Assembly: GCF_007785775.2 (NCBI RefSeq)
Contig: NZ_VNIK02000009.1
Coordinates: forward strand, 62,001-126,000
DNA length: 64,000 bases
Direction of reading: 5' to 3'
From: Flagellimonas hadalis
Lineage (GTDB): Bacteria > Bacteroidota > Bacteroidia > Flavobacteriales > Flavobacteriaceae
A program made the translations under genes and the position numbers. This document shows positions 53,520 to 63,105 of the stretch, piece after piece. Position 1 is the stretch's first letter, and every line of letters begins with the position of its first letter. Under the pieces are notes generated by a model that was given only the letters and a program-made list of their open reading frames with translations, made no database searches and was not told where the DNA came from.

Positions 53520-53831
53520 ATGTCAGATCTATCACAAGAGGAATGGGCGGAGCAGCTCGAAAATGACGACAACGCCTTCATATTGGATGTGCGTACCCCC
53601 GAGGAAGTGGAAGAAGGGTATATCCCCGGAGCCACCAATATCGATATCTATTTGGGGCAGGAGTTTCTGGACGAACTGGAAAAACTGGACAAATCCAAAA
53701 ACTATTATGTGTACTGCAGATCGGGCAACCGAAGTGGGCAGGCCTGTGCCATCATGAACAGTATAGGAATAGAAAATGCATATAACTTGGAAGGCGGCTT
53801 TATGAACTGGGAAGGCGAAGTGGCAGAGTAG
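53520..53831 (+). CDS. rhodanese-like domain protein
   Basis: 103 residues, one rhodanese domain: LDVRTPEEVEEGYIPGATNIDI near residue 21 and the catalytic loop VYCRSGNRSGQA with Cys near residue 64. The family carries a persulfide on that Cys in sulfur transfer. The DUF2851 gene follows 21 bases later and may be co-transcribed. Confidence 0.92.
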   Translation: MSDLSQEEWAEQLENDDNAFILDVRTPEEVEEGYIPGATNIDIYLGQEFLDELEKLDKSKNYYVYCRSGNRSGQACAIMNSIGIENAYNLEGGFMNWEGEVAE

Positions 53832-53852
53832 ACCTCCATTCATCCCAAATCG

Positions 53853-55133
53853 ATGCGAGAAGACCTACTACATTTTATTTGGAGGCACAACAAGCTTCCA
53901 AAGCATGGACTATGCGCTGGGGAAAACGGGAATGTGGCCATTAAGTCCGCAGGAACCCAGAATCCCTACGCAGGCCCCGACTTTTTCAATGCCCAAGTGG
54001 AAATCAATGGCCAGCTTTGGGCAGGCAATGTGGAAATGCATATCAAGTCATCCGATTGGTATGCGCACCACCACGAGACAGATGAAAATTATGACAGCGT
54101 CATCCTCCACGTAGTTTGGGAAGGTGACGTTGCTGTTTTTAGGAGGGACGGTTCCCAGATTCCCGCCTTGGAGCTGAGCCGTTATGTACCGGAACAACTT
54201 CTGATGGCTTACAGGGAACTTATGGAAAACTCCAAGCCCGGCTTCATCAATTGTGAAAAGGATTTTGGCGCCATCGACCCTTTTTTAGTGGAAAGCTGGC
54301 TGCACCGATTGTACATCGAACGGTTGGAGCACAAATCCGAACTCATACTCGACCTGTTGAAAAGGTCGAACAACAATTGGGAAGCGGTCTTGTTCATATT
54401 GTTGGCCAAAAATTTTGGGTCCAAGGTGAACGGGACCTTCTTCTTGGAGCGGGCACAGCAATTGGATTTTTCCATTGTCAGAAAGACCAGCAACGAACCT
54501 TTTCAGTTGGAAAGCCTCTTGTTTGGCCACTTTGGACTTCTGGACGAAAGGGATTGTACGGATGGATATTATCTGCACCTCCAAAAGGAGTACGATTACC
54601 TCTCCAGAAAATACGATTTGTCCATTCGTACTGGGAAACCTGAATTCTTTGGTCTCCGGCCACACAATTTTCCCACCCTTCGTGTTTCGCAATTGGCCAA
54701 TCTGTATCATGGCAGGCAGGGCATATTCTCGGAGCTGATGGCCAGCCTTTCCTTGAAGGATGTCCATCGCATTTTTGATGTGGGGGCCAGCCCGTATTGG
54801 CATGATCATTTTACCTTTGGTAAGACATCCCGGAAAAGTGCAAAGAAGCTTTCGAGAAAATTCATCGACCTCTTGGTCATCAACACCTTGGTGCCGTTAA
54901 AATTTTGCTATGCCAAACATTTGGGGAAAGATTGGAACGAAGAACTAATCGCCCTCATGGCTGAAGTGGAAAAGGAAAGCAATTCCATCATTGCAAATTT
55001 TGAAAGACTTGGAGCAAAAGCCAAGAATGCTTTGGAAAGCCAGGCCCAATTGGAACTGTACACAAATTACTGTGCCAAGAATAAATGCCTGCAGTGCCGT
55101 TTGGGCACCCAATTATTGAACAGAAATACCTAA
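53853..55133 (+). CDS. DUF2851 family protein
   Basis: 426 residues, no signal peptide or membrane helix. The start EDLLHFIWRHNKLPKHGL, the GNVEMHIKSSDWYAHHHETDENYDSVILHVVW stretch (read in two parts, about residues 65-95), and HNFPTLRVSQLA near 270 are characteristic of the Bacteroidota DUF2851 family. The C-terminus has a Cys cluster (NYCAKNKCLQCRLG) that could bind metal. No function is known. It may be co-transcribed with the pspC-like gene eight bases downstream. Confidence 0.85.
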   Translation: MREDLLHFIWRHNKLPKHGLCAGENGNVAIKSAGTQNPYAGPDFFNAQVEINGQLWAGNVEMHIKSSDWYAHHHETDENYDSVILHVVWEGDVAVFRRDGSQIPALELSRYVPEQLLMAYRELMENSKPGFINCEKDFGAIDPFLVESWLHRLYIERLEHKSELILDLLKRSNNNWEAVLFILLAKNFGSKVNGTFFLERAQQLDFSIVRKTSNEPFQLESLLFGHFGLLDERDCTDGYYLHLQKEYDYLSRKYDLSIRTGKPEFFGLRPHNFPTLRVSQLANLYHGRQGIFSELMASLSLKDVHRIFDVGASPYWHDHFTFGKTSRKSAKKLSRKFIDLLVINTLVPLKFCYAKHLGKDWNEELIALMAEVEKESNSIIANFERLGAKAKNALESQAQLELYTNYCAKNKCLQCRLGTQLLNRNT

Positions 55134-55141
55134 TTTTGAGC

Positions 55142-55369
55142 ATGTCTTTGTTCTATAATACCCTATATTATTTCCAGAAAAGGGGCTTTGAGGTATGTAG
55201 GCGCATAGCCGAACGGTTGGGAATCCGTGCCAGGGTGGTGCGCACCAGTTTCATCTATCTGACCTTTGTGACCTTGGGTTTTGGTTTTGCGCTCTATCTT
55301 TTCATCGCCTTCTGGCTCCGCATCAAGGATTTGGTCTACACAAAGCGGACTTCTGTTTTTGATCTATGA
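55142..55369 (+). CDS. PspC-domain small membrane protein
   Basis: 75 residues from ATG 55142. A PspC-like core, RGFEVCRRIAERLGIRARVVRT (split at residue 25), is followed by one membrane helix (SFIYLTFVTLGFGFALYLFIAFW). The family relates to the phage-shock response of envelope stress. The longer reading to 55085 overlaps the DUF2851 gene. The 163-base spacer beyond it shows no clear signal. Confidence 0.85.
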   Translation: MSLFYNTLYYFQKRGFEVCRRIAERLGIRARVVRTSFIYLTFVTLGFGFALYLFIAFWLRIKDLVYTKRTSVFDL

Positions 55370-55532
55370 TGGTCGTGCTCATCAAGCTAAGGGCTGAAAA
55401 ATATAAGGGTGTTTTATTGCCGCTACAAAAAATTCCGCATACCATAGTTAAAAAAACATAAAATTTGATAGCGTTGATTTTTTTTTGGATATTGCTGCCT
55501 TTACCATACCAAAAACTAACTAATACCAACAT

Positions 55533-57596
55533 ATGAAGTATTTTCTTACTCTAATGTCTTTTTTTGCCCTGACTTTGGGCTTTTCACAGGAATTGACCGT
55601 TGAGGGCAAGACCTACAATGTTTCCAAGAACATCAATGACGGTGCCTTAGAGCTTGAAGTGAGCGGAGGGGTTGAGCCTTATACCTATAAATGGAGCAAC
55701 CAAAGTACGCCGCTGACCTCAAAAAGGGCACAGGGTCTTGTGGAAGGCATACCCTATAGTGTTGTGGTGACCGATGCGGCCGGAAATTCCGTGACAAAGG
55801 AATTTGAGATCAAGACAGAATCGATCACCGAAATTTTTAATGGAACCATGACCCCGGCAGTAAGCGCTTTGGGGTCTGTTCTTTTTTGGGACCCTTTTGC
55901 GGCCATCGGAATCTATGATCCCGTGGCATATGCAGATGTGAAGCTGATAGGGGTGCCCGATTGGAGCAACGAGACCCAGGACAAGTTTGTGATGAAGCAA
56001 TGGCTGAAGGCCGATGGACAAAATGTTGCGGTCGGGGACGATATTGCCATCATTACCAGTGACAAGAACGGGGACATCACCATTAAGGCCACAGCAAAAG
56101 GAAGACTCCGTCACAAAGTGAAGGAAGGAAAGGTGATATACAATTCCGAGAACCAAGAGCACGTCATCGAACAGGGCGCGCACTACTTTGCGGAAGTGGA
56201 GTATGATGAGCCAATCGCCATGGTCCACCCCAATGGAGATTCCATTATAAAAGGTATCCCGTTTATCGTGATATGGTTGGTACTTGGAGCGTTGTTCTTC
56301 ACCATCCGTATGGGCTTTATCAACATTCGTGGATTTAGGCACTCCATTGATTTGGCCAAAGGAAAATATGATGACCCGGATGCACCTGGGCAAGTGACCC
56401 ACTTCCAAGCTTTGGCCACTGCCGTTTCCGGTACCGTGGGCCTTGGAAACATCGCAGGAGTTGCCGTGGCAGTATCCCTAGGGGGTGCAGGGGCCACTTT
56501 CTGGATGATCGTTTGTGGATTGTTGGGTATGTCCTCCAAGTTTGTGGAGTGTACCCTCGGGGTCAAATACCGTGACATATTGCCTGATGGCCGTGTGTTC
56601 GGTGGCCCGATGAATTATTTGCGCTACGGTCTCGAAAAAAGAAACATGAAAGGCTTTGGAAAGGTGTTGGCAGGTGTTTTTGCCGTACTGGCCATCGGTG
56701 CCTCCTTTGGAGGAGGTAACATGTTCCAGGCCAACCAATCCTTTGAGCAATTGGCAGGGCAGTTCCCCGTTTTGGCAGGCAACGGATTCTGGTTTGGTGT
56801 CATTACCGCAATTTTGGTCGGAGTGGTCATCATCGGCGGGATCAGCAGTATTGCCAAAGTAACAGGTAAGATAGTGCCCATCATGGCATCGATATACATT
56901 GTGGCGGCCCTTGCCGTCATCATCATGAACATACAGAATATTGGCCCGGCCTTTTCCGCCATTTTTGATGGGGCCTTCAGTCCTTCGGCACTAAAAGGTG
57001 GAATCCTGGGGGTATTGGTCATTGGTTTCCAACGAGCCGCCTTTTCCAATGAGGCAGGGGTCGGTTCAGCGGCCATTGCCCACAGTACGGCCAAAACGAA
57101 CAATCCACCATCCGAAGGTTTTGTGGCCTTGTTGGAGCCGTTTATAGACACGGTGGTGGTCTGTACGCTAACGGCATTGGTATTGATCTTTACCGGTATG
57201 CACGAAGTTGAAGGTATGGCTGGTGCCCAGTTGACATCAGATGCCTTCGGAAGCCAGATTTCTTGGTTCCCTTACATATTGGCCTTGGCAGTGTTCCTTT
57301 TTGCCTTCTCCACCATGATTTCTTGGTCTTACTACGGAATGAGGGCTTGGACGTATCTGTTCGGCAAGAGCAAGCGTTCCGAAATGATCTATAAAATGTT
57401 GTTCTTGGTGTTTGTGGTAGTGGGTGCTTCCGTAAGTTTGGGGGCGGTATTGGATTTCTCCGATATGATGATATTGGCCATGTCCTTCCCGAACATCATA
57501 GGATTGTACATCATGTCCGGTGAGGTGAAAAAAGATCTGGACGGTTATTTGCTGAAATTGAAGTCCAACCAGCTTTTCAAAAAATTGAAAGGCTAA
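55533..57596 (+). CDS. AGCS alanine/sodium symporter fused to SprB-like and lipoyl-like domains
   Basis: 687 residues; the transporter alone would be about 440. A signal peptide ([19 protein letters not shown]) leads into a SprB-like repeat (about 33-94: [14 protein letters not shown], then [15 protein letters not shown]). A biotin/lipoyl-like hammerhead domain follows (about 136-225) with K178 in ITSDKNGDI where lipoyl domains have the modified ETDKA lysine. The AGCS transporter begins with membrane helix 1 at about 242 and shows the family motifs [12 protein letters not shown] and the [13 protein letters not shown] segment (split at residue 515). The N-terminal domains would be periplasmic. 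It probably imports alanine or glycine with sodium. Confidence 0.85.
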   Translation: MKYFLTLMSFFALTLGFSQELTVEGKTYNVSKNINDGALELEVSGGVEPYTYKWSNQSTPLTSKRAQGLVEGIPYSVVVTDAAGNSVTKEFEIKTESITEIFNGTMTPAVSALGSVLFWDPFAAIGIYDPVAYADVKLIGVPDWSNETQDKFVMKQWLKADGQNVAVGDDIAIITSDKNGDITIKATAKGRLRHKVKEGKVIYNSENQEHVIEQGAHYFAEVEYDEPIAMVHPNGDSIIKGIPFIVIWLVLGALFFTIRMGFINIRGFRHSIDLAKGKYDDPDAPGQVTHFQALATAVSGTVGLGNIAGVAVAVSLGGAGATFWMIVCGLLGMSSKFVECTLGVKYRDILPDGRVFGGPMNYLRYGLEKRNMKGFGKVLAGVFAVLAIGASFGGGNMFQANQSFEQLAGQFPVLAGNGFWFGVITAILVGVVIIGGISSIAKVTGKIVPIMASIYIVAALAVIIMNIQNIGPAFSAIFDGAFSPSALKGGILGVLVIGFQRAAFSNEAGVGSAAIAHSTAKTNNPPSEGFVALLEPFIDTVVVCTLTALVLIFTGMHEVEGMAGAQLTSDAFGSQISWFPYILALAVFLFAFSTMISWSYYGMRAWTYLFGKSKRSEMIYKMLFLVFVVVGASVSLGAVLDFSDMMILAMSFPNIIGLYIMSGEVKKDLDGYLLKLKSNQLFKKLKG

Positions 57597-57615
57597 GCAT
57601 TGGCTTGAAATAATC

Positions 57616-58470
57616 ATGAGACTATCCCACTTTAAGTTCAACAAACAGGAACGGAGTGGGATTTTCTTTTTATTGCTTCTTGTGGCACTGCTACAGGGAG
57701 TTTATTTTTTTGTTAAGTCAAAACCTTTTGGTGGCAGCCCAAAATTTAACGAGGATGTCTTGGCCTTGGCCCAATTGGACAGTTTGAGAAATGTTGTTCT
57801 AAGCGATTCTTTGAGACTGCTTCCCTTCAACCCCAACTATATTAGTGATTACAAGGGATATGTTCTTGGGTTGTCCACGGACGAACTGGACCGATTGTTT
57901 GCTTTTCGGAAACAGGGAAAGTATGTGAATTCCGCAGAAGATTTTCAGGAAGTGACCCAGATTTCAGATTCCCTTCTGGAAGCCATCTCCCCGTATTTCA
58001 AGTTTCCTGAATGGAGACAAAGGGAAACTATAAAACCATCTGTCCCATTTATCCCAAAGGAGAAAGTAGTTGTTCCCAAGGATCTGAACCTTGCCACCAA
58101 GGAAGAGTTGATGCGGGTGAACGGTATCGGGGAGAAGCTATCGGACAGGATCATCAACTTTAGGGACAAGCTCGGCGGGTTTTTAGTGAACGAGCAGCTC
58201 TATGATGTGTACGGGCTGGACCCGGATGTCGTAAAAAGGGCGTTGGCCCGTTTTCAGGTGCTCCATCAACCCAACATTACAAAAATCAATATCAACATAG
58301 CTTCAATACAGGAACTTTCAGCTTTGCTGTACATCAATCGTGACCTGGCAAGGGAAATTGTATCACATAGGGAAGCCAATGGGGCCTTTTCAGCATTGGA
58401 CGAATTAGTGAACGTTAAGACCTTTCCAAAGGAAAGGATTGATAGAATTAAGCTATATTTGACCCTATAA
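57616..58470 (+). CDS. helix-hairpin-helix domain protein (ComEA-like)
   Basis: 284 residues with an N-terminal membrane helix (about 15-35) and three helix-hairpin-helix modules: about 75-115 ([18 protein letters not shown]), 155-190 ([19 protein letters not shown]) and 225-280 ([20 protein letters not shown]). Each has the N-x-A-(T/S)-x-E-L pattern of ComEA-type DNA-binding units. It may bind DNA outside the membrane or a structural partner; a competence role is only inferred. Confidence 0.87.
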   Translation: MRLSHFKFNKQERSGIFFLLLLVALLQGVYFFVKSKPFGGSPKFNEDVLALAQLDSLRNVVLSDSLRLLPFNPNYISDYKGYVLGLSTDELDRLFAFRKQGKYVNSAEDFQEVTQISDSLLEAISPYFKFPEWRQRETIKPSVPFIPKEKVVVPKDLNLATKEELMRVNGIGEKLSDRIINFRDKLGGFLVNEQLYDVYGLDPDVVKRALARFQVLHQPNITKININIASIQELSALLYINRDLAREIVSHREANGAFSALDELVNVKTFPKERIDRIKLYLTL

Positions 58471-58480
58471 AATTGCACGA

Positions 58481-59644
58481 ATGGTTACGGAAACTATGTC
58501 CATGATGAACTTTGATTATTCAGAGACCCAAAAAATGGTAGCTGAATCTGCTCGGGATTTTGCCCAGCAATACATTTTTCCCCATGTGATGGAATGGGAC
58601 GAGGCACAGACCTTTCCCGTAGAAGTCTTCAAAAAAGCAGGTGAGTTTGGATTTATGGGAATTTTGGTACCAGAGGAACTGGGAGGTTCTGGGTTGGGCT
58701 ATCATGAATATATCGCCATTTTGGAGGAAATCTCCAAAGTGGACCCCTCCATTGGACTTTCCGTGGCGGCACACAATTCGCTTTGCACCAACCATATCCT
58801 GTCGTTTGGCAACGAAGAACAAAAACACCGTTGGATACCAAAATTGGCCAGTGCCGAATGGATTGGTGCTTGGGGGCTTACCGAGCACAACACGGGGTCG
58901 GATGCTGGAGGAATGAATACCACTGCAGTGAAGGATGGGGATGATTGGGTGCTGAACGGTGCCAAAAACTTCATTACCCATGGCAAGAGCGGGGATATCG
59001 CCGTTGTGATTGCCAGAACAGGGGAGAAGGGGGATAGTCATGGCATGACCGCCTTTGTTGTTGAAAAAGGAACTCCCGGCTTCACGAGTGGTAAAAAAGA
59101 AAACAAACTGGGCATGAGGGCCAGTGAAACAGCAGAACTTATCTTTTCCGACTGTAGGATTCCCGATGCCAACCGTTTGGGCGAAGTGGGCGATGGCTTT
59201 GTACAGTCCATGAAAGTATTGGACGGCGGCAGGATTTCCATAGGGGCCCTTTCGCTGGGCATTGCCAAAGGAGCATACGAAGCCGCCTTGAAATATTCCA
59301 AGGAACGGGTGCAGTTTGGAAAGCCGATATGTGAGTTCCAAGGTATTTCCTTCAAATTGGCGGATATGGCCACAGAAATAGAGGCATCGGAGCTACTGTT
59401 GCACAAGGCCGCTTTCCTTAAGAACGAGGGAAGGCCCATGACCAAATTGAGCGCCATGTCCAAAATGTATGCTTCGGAAGTTTGTGTGAAAGTGGCCAGT
59501 GAGGCTGTTCAGATCCATGGAGGATACGGATACACCAAAGACTTTCCCGTTGAAAAGTTTTACCGCGATTCAAAACTGTGCACCATAGGTGAGGGGACCA
59601 CCGAGATCCAAAAATTGGTGATCTCAAGAAATATTCTCAAGTAA
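58481..59644 (+). CDS. acyl-CoA dehydrogenase
   Basis: 387-residue FAD enzyme catalysing alpha-beta dehydrogenation of an acyl-CoA. Motifs: [21 protein letters not shown] near residue 55 (split), [16 protein letters not shown] near 129, [10 protein letters not shown] near 158, and the C-terminal [20 protein letters not shown] near 346 followed by [16 protein letters not shown]. It resembles short-chain (butyryl-CoA) types. It follows the HhH gene by ten bases, so these two could share a transcript despite unrelated roles. Confidence 0.93.
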   Translation: MVTETMSMMNFDYSETQKMVAESARDFAQQYIFPHVMEWDEAQTFPVEVFKKAGEFGFMGILVPEELGGSGLGYHEYIAILEEISKVDPSIGLSVAAHNSLCTNHILSFGNEEQKHRWIPKLASAEWIGAWGLTEHNTGSDAGGMNTTAVKDGDDWVLNGAKNFITHGKSGDIAVVIARTGEKGDSHGMTAFVVEKGTPGFTSGKKENKLGMRASETAELIFSDCRIPDANRLGEVGDGFVQSMKVLDGGRISIGALSLGIAKGAYEAALKYSKERVQFGKPICEFQGISFKLADMATEIEASELLLHKAAFLKNEGRPMTKLSAMSKMYASEVCVKVASEAVQIHGGYGYTKDFPVEKFYRDSKLCTIGEGTTEIQKLVISRNILK

Positions 59645-59645
59645 T

Positions 59646-59677
59646 TTGCACGGAAAAAATTAATAAATGTATATTTG
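59646..59677 (+). promoter_or_regulatory. rpsU promoter
   Basis: TTG at 59646-59648 and TATATTTG at 59670-59677, 21 bases apart, match the Bacteroidota promoter pattern. It lies just after the acyl-CoA dehydrogenase stop. Confidence 0.75.
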
Positions 59678-59696
59678 CACTCCAAAATTCTAAAAG

Positions 59697-59704
59697 AAAG
59701 GAGG
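59697..59704 (+). promoter_or_regulatory. strong Shine-Dalgarno site of rpsU
   Basis: AAAGGAGG, nine bases before the ATG of rpsU, is a full match to the 16S anti-Shine-Dalgarno. Other genes here lack such sites. In Flavobacterium johnsoniae ribosomes keep the anti-Shine-Dalgarno hidden with help of bS21, and ribosomes lacking bS21 translate rpsU preferentially; this site fits that autoregulation. Confidence 0.85.
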
Positions 59705-59713
59705 TTGTAGCCC

Positions 59714-59908
59714 ATGTTGATAATACCAGTTAAAGAAGGAGAGAACATCGATAGAGCCCTGAAGCGTTTCAAGCGAAAGTTTGACAAAACGGGAACCATG
59801 CGCCAGTTGCGAAGCAGGCAGCAGTTCACCAAGCCTTCTGTAGAGCGTAGAGCTCAAATTCAGAAAGCGCAGTATATTCAAGGTCTTAGGGACCAAGAAG
59901 AAGTATAG
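59714..59908 (+). CDS. rpsU: 30S ribosomal protein bS21
   Basis: 64-residue basic protein with the bS21 signature VKEGENIDRALKRFKRKFDKTG (across residues 4-26) and the Arg/Lys-rich C-terminus. bS21 sits near the mRNA exit channel and, in Bacteroidota, helps sequester the 3' end of 16S rRNA so that most initiation is Shine-Dalgarno independent. Its own strong Shine-Dalgarno suggests feedback control. A clean intrinsic terminator follows 23 bases after the stop. Confidence 0.96.
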   Translation: MLIIPVKEGENIDRALKRFKRKFDKTGTMRQLRSRQQFTKPSVERRAQIQKAQYIQGLRDQEEV

Positions 59909-59931
59909 GGTTCAGCTGAACAATATATACC

Positions 59932-59963
59932 ATCCCGTTCCATCATTGGAACGGGATTTTTTT
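59932..59963 (+). terminator. intrinsic terminator after rpsU
   Basis: ATCCCGTTCC and GGAACGGGAT around ATCATT, followed by seven T. It shows that rpsU is a single-gene transcript and that an xerC start at 59946 is implausible. Confidence 0.93.
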
Positions 59964-60005
59964 GTTTTATACACTGGGCGATTGGGATTTCGCTATTTTT
60001 GGGAT

Positions 60006-60896
60006 ATGTCCGTATCTGCTTTCATAGCATATCTCAAACTGGAGAAGAACTACTCGCCCCATACCATAAAGGCCTACGAGCGGGATATTGGGGAGTTTTC
60101 CACCTTTTGTGAGGAACACCACGATACATCTTCCATTACCGATGTTGGTTACTCCCTGATCCGTAACTGGATCGTTTCCCTATCCGATAGCGGGATGTCC
60201 AATAGGAGCATCAACAGAAAAATTTCATCCCTGCAGGCTTACTACAAATTTTTGATGAAGGTGGGGCAGATTGCCGTTTCACCTTTGGTGAAGCACCGGG
60301 CGCTCAAGACCGAGAAGAAGGTGGAGGTGCCGTTCTCCGAGCGTGAAATGGACACCATCCTTTCCGAAATACCCTTCCCGGACAATTTTGAAGGCATGCG
60401 GGACAAACTGATCATAGAGCTTCTATATGCCTCTGGGATGCGAAGAGCGGAAATGGTCAATCTTAAGATAAACGATGTGGACCTGAACAGGGGTACCCTA
60501 AAAGTGTTGGGCAAGAGGAACAAGGAGCGGATATTGCCTCTTTTGCCTTCATCCGTAGAGCTCATAAAGGACTATTTGGCGCGGCGTTCCGAGGTGGAAA
60601 ACGGGGCTGGATCACTTTATCTTTTTTTAACAGAAAATGGTCTTAAAATTTACGAAACACTTGTTTATCGAGTCATAAATAAGTATTTTAGTTTAGTGTC
60701 CCCCAAGGTAAAAAAGAGCCCGCACATACTGCGGCATACCTTTGCAACACACATGCTGAACAGGGGGGCTGATTTGAATTCGGTCAAGGAATTATTGGGC
60801 CATTCAAGTTTGGCATCCACGCAGGTGTACACACACAACAGCATTGCCGAACTGAAGAAAGTTCATCAAAAGGCCCATCCCAGAAACAAGAAATAG
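60006..60896 (+). CDS. xerC: tyrosine recombinase XerC-like
   Basis: 296 residues from ATG 60006 (the frame opens at 59946 but that would start inside the rpsU terminator). An N-terminal SAM-like domain (about 1-90) precedes the catalytic domain with Arg146 in SGMRRAEM, His240 and Arg243 in HILRHTFATHML, His266 in LLGHSS and the nucleophile Tyr275 in QVYTH. It resolves chromosome dimers at dif. No phage or integron genes flank it, so the housekeeping role is favoured over an integrase. Confidence 0.94.
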   Translation: MSVSAFIAYLKLEKNYSPHTIKAYERDIGEFSTFCEEHHDTSSITDVGYSLIRNWIVSLSDSGMSNRSINRKISSLQAYYKFLMKVGQIAVSPLVKHRALKTEKKVEVPFSEREMDTILSEIPFPDNFEGMRDKLIIELLYASGMRRAEMVNLKINDVDLNRGTLKVLGKRNKERILPLLPSSVELIKDYLARRSEVENGAGSLYLFLTENGLKIYETLVYRVINKYFSLVSPKVKKSPHILRHTFATHMLNRGADLNSVKELLGHSSLASTQVYTHNSIAELKKVHQKAHPRNKK

Positions 60897-60952
60897 ACCT
60901 TTCTTGTATTGTTTAACACCGCTGCCGCTGGCAGTACTAAAAACTAAGTCCT

Positions 60953-61255
60953 ATGAAGGTAAACGCACAATCGGTAAATTTTGTAGCTGATGGTAAGCTC
61001 ATCGACTTTATCCAGAAAAGAATGGATAAGATGGAATTGTTCTATGACAGGGTCATTGATTCGGAAGTTTTTTTGAAAGTGGACAACACGAGTGCAAAGG
61101 AGAACAAAATAGTGGAAATCATGGTCTCCGTGCCCAGGGATAAATTTATGGTAAAAAAACAGTGCAAGTCCTTTGAGGAAGCGGTGGATTCGGCCTGTAG
61201 TTCATTGGAAAGACAATTGGTCAAACGAAAGGAGAAATTAAGGGCCAAGGCCTGA
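60953..61255 (+). CDS. hpf: ribosome hibernation promoting factor (short form)
   Basis: 100 residues: the HPF/RaiA beta-alpha fold with VEIMVSVPRDKFMVKKQCKSFEEAVDSA (read across about residues 62-88) and a basic C-terminus (QLVKRKEKLRAKA). It binds the decoding region of resting 30S subunits. It lacks the long-form dimerisation domain. It lies downstream of xerC and just before the tRNA-tuf cluster. Confidence 0.92.
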   Translation: MKVNAQSVNFVADGKLIDFIQKRMDKMELFYDRVIDSEVFLKVDNTSAKENKIVEIMVSVPRDKFMVKKQCKSFEEAVDSACSSLERQLVKRKEKLRAKA

Positions 61256-61277
61256 TCAAAATTTTTGAAATTTTATT

Positions 61278-61306
61278 TTGATTAAAAGAAAATATCTCTA
61301 CATTTG
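61278..61306 (+). promoter_or_regulatory. promoter of the tRNA-tuf cluster
   Basis: TTG at 61278-61280 and TACATTTG at 61299-61306 with an 18-base spacer match the consensus. The expected start lies in or near a hairpin (61308-61335) that doubles as hpf terminator. Confidence 0.72.
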
Positions 61307-61307
61307 C

Positions 61308-61335
61308 AGTCCGTTAGAAATAGCGGACTTTTTTT
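61308..61335 (+). terminator. intrinsic terminator after hpf, overlapping the tRNA promoter region
   Basis: AGTCCG and CGGACT pair across a ten-base loop, followed by seven T. It is 53 bases past the hpf stop and directly behind the TACATTTG box of the tRNA promoter. Confidence 0.7.
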
Positions 61336-61357
61336 GTGACCGAAAGGGGTTCAAAAT

Positions 61358-61431
61358 GCCGATATAGCTCAGTTGGCTAGAGCACGTGATTTGTAATCTC
61401 GGGGTCGTGGGTTCGAGTCCCTCTATCGGCT
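61358..61431 (+). tRNA. tRNA-Thr (anticodon TGT)
   Basis: Cloverleaf: acceptor GCCGATA/TATCGGC, D arm GCTC...GAGC, anticodon loop TTTGTAA, T loop TTCGAGT. Two U-U mismatches appear, at 29:41 of the anticodon stem and 50:64 of the T stem. CCA is not encoded. Confidence 0.95.
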
Positions 61432-61454
61432 CGTAAAGTACTGAAAAATAAGGC

Positions 61455-61537
61455 GGGGAGATACTCAAGCGGCCAACGAGGACAGACTGTAAATCTGTTG
61501 GTTTTCACCTTCGCAGGTTCGAATCCTGCTCTCCCCA
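61455..61537 (+). tRNA. tRNA-Tyr (anticodon GTA)
   Basis: Class II tRNA: acceptor GGGGAGA/TCTCCCC, anticodon stem ACAGA/TCTGT with loop CTGTAAA, a long variable arm, and T arm GCAGG/CCTGC. CCA is not encoded. Confidence 0.96.
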
Positions 61538-61617
61538 CGAAAATTGCCCAACGGTAATTTAAAGAGTGGAAGTTTTTTGAAATTATGATTATCTGGGGTT
61601 CAGGCCCCAAAAAAAAT

Positions 61618-61690
61618 GCGGGAGTAGCTCAGTTGGTAGAGCGTCAGCCTTCCAAGCTGAATGTCGCCGGTTCGAACCCGGTCTCCCGCT
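61618..61690 (+). tRNA. tRNA-Gly (anticodon TCC)
   Basis: Acceptor GCGGGAG/CTCCCGC, anticodon loop TTCCAAG closed by CAGCC/GCTG-type pairs, T arm GCCGG/CCGGT-type pairs with loop TTCGAAC. CCA is not encoded. Confidence 0.95.
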
Positions 61691-61779
61691 CTAGATCTGA
61701 AACTTTGGTTTCAAGAAGAAGGTTGAAGTTTTTGCGAGCTTGCTTGTGACTTTAAACTCTAAACCTGATTAACCCATAG

Positions 61780-61851
61780 GCCGGTGTAGCTCAGGGGTAG
61801 AGCGTTTCCTTGGTAAGGAAGAGGTCAGGGGTTCAAATCCCCTCATTGGCT
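61780..61851 (+). tRNA. tRNA-Thr (anticodon GGT)
   Basis: Acceptor GCCGGTG pairs with CATTGGC using two G-U pairs, the anticodon loop is TTGGTAA, the T arm is GGGGTTCAAATCCCC. It is 48 bases upstream of tuf. CCA is not encoded. Confidence 0.95.
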
Positions 61852-61899
61852 CAAAACGATTTGTACACTAATATAAACTAAGAATTAAATTATTTTAAA

Positions 61900-63087
61900 A
61901 TGGCAAAGGAAACTTTCGATCGTTCCAAACCCCACTTAAATATTGGTACCATTGGACACGTGGATCACGGTAAAACTACATTGACTGCCGCTATTACAAC
62001 CGTATTGGCGAACGCAGGTCTTTCTGAGATGAGAAGCTTTGACTCCATCGACAATGCGCCAGAGGAGAAAGAAAGAGGTATTACTATCAATACTTCACAC
62101 GTTGAGTATCAAACTGCTAACCGTCACTACGCCCACGTTGACTGTCCTGGTCACGCGGATTACGTAAAGAACATGGTTACCGGTGCTGCTCAGATGGACG
62201 GCGCCATCTTGGTTGTTGCTGCAACTGATGGTCCTATGCCGCAAACTCGTGAGCACATCCTTTTGGGTCGTCAGGTAGGTATTCCACGTATCGTTGTTTT
62301 CTTGAACAAAGTTGACATGGTGGATGATGAGGAGCTTTTGGAGCTTGTTGAGATGGAAGTAAGGGAATTGCTTTCTTTCTACGAGTACGATGGTGACAAC
62401 GGTCCCGTTATCGCTGGTTCTGCACTTGGTGCCTTGAACGGTGAGCAAAAATGGGTTGACACTGTAATGCAGTTGATGGATGCTGTTGACAGCTGGATCG
62501 AACTTCCTGAAAGGGATGTTGATAAGCCTTTCTTGATGCCTATCGAAGATGTGTTCACTATCACAGGTCGTGGTACTGTTGCAACAGGTCGTATCGAAAC
62601 TGGTGTTGCCAACACAGGTGACCCTGTAGAGATCATCGGTATGGGTGCTGAGAAATTGACTTCCACTATCACTGGTGTTGAGATGTTCCGTAAGATTTTG
62701 GACAGGGGTGAAGCTGGTGACAACGTTGGTCTTCTTTTGAGAGGTATCGAAAAATCCGATATCAAAAGAGGTATGGTAATCTGTAAGCCAGGTTCCGTTA
62801 AGCCACACGCCAAATTCAAAGCTGAGGTCTATATCCTCAAGAAAGAAGAAGGTGGTCGTCACACTCCATTCCACAACAACTACCGTCCTCAGTTCTACGT
62901 TCGTACAACTGACGTAACAGGAAACATCAACCTTCCTGATGGAGTTGAAATGGTTATGCCTGGTGACAACTTGACAATCACTGTTGATTTGATCCAGCCT
63001 ATCGCGTTGAACGTGGGTCTACGTTTCGCTATCCGTGAGGGTGGTAGAACAGTAGGTGCTGGTCAGGTTACTGAGATTCTAGATTAA
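61900..63087 (+). CDS. tuf: elongation factor Tu
   Basis: GTPase delivering aminoacyl-tRNA to the ribosome. 395 residues with the G motifs GHVDHGKTT (residue 18), [16 protein letters not shown] and SALGALNG. Domain 2 shows [12 protein letters not shown] and domain 3 ends [14 protein letters not shown]. Codon choice is visibly different from the neighbours (CGT for Arg, GGT for Gly, abundant GTT), as expected from selection for expression. It is embedded among tRNA genes and followed by tRNA-Trp, secE and nusG. Confidence 0.98.
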   Translation: MAKETFDRSKPHLNIGTIGHVDHGKTTLTAAITTVLANAGLSEMRSFDSIDNAPEEKERGITINTSHVEYQTANRHYAHVDCPGHADYVKNMVTGAAQMDGAILVVAATDGPMPQTREHILLGRQVGIPRIVVFLNKVDMVDDEELLELVEMEVRELLSFYEYDGDNGPVIAGSALGALNGEQKWVDTVMQLMDAVDSWIELPERDVDKPFLMPIEDVFTITGRGTVATGRIETGVANTGDPVEIIGMGAEKLTSTITGVEMFRKILDRGEAGDNVGLLLRGIEKSDIKRGMVICKPGSVKPHAKFKAEVYILKKEEGGRHTPFHNNYRPQFYVRTTDVTGNINLPDGVEMVMPGDNLTITVDLIQPIALNVGLRFAIREGGRTVGAGQVTEILD

Positions 63088-63105
63088 TCATATATAAAAG
63101 TATTG

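Noticed and set aside
60006..60896. Tyrosine recombinase as a sign of a mobile island
   Set aside because: Full-length XerC-type protein among core genes (rpsU, hpf, tuf) with no phage, att or accessory genes around it.
61377..61610. Minus-strand ORF of 77 residues with the phrase GRAGFEPAKVKTNRFTVC
   Set aside because: It is the antisense of two tRNA genes; such tRNA-derived reading frames are a familiar artefact.
62095..62874. 259-codon minus-strand ORF inside tuf
   Set aside because: Shadow frame created by the strong codon bias of EF-Tu; no recognisable domain.
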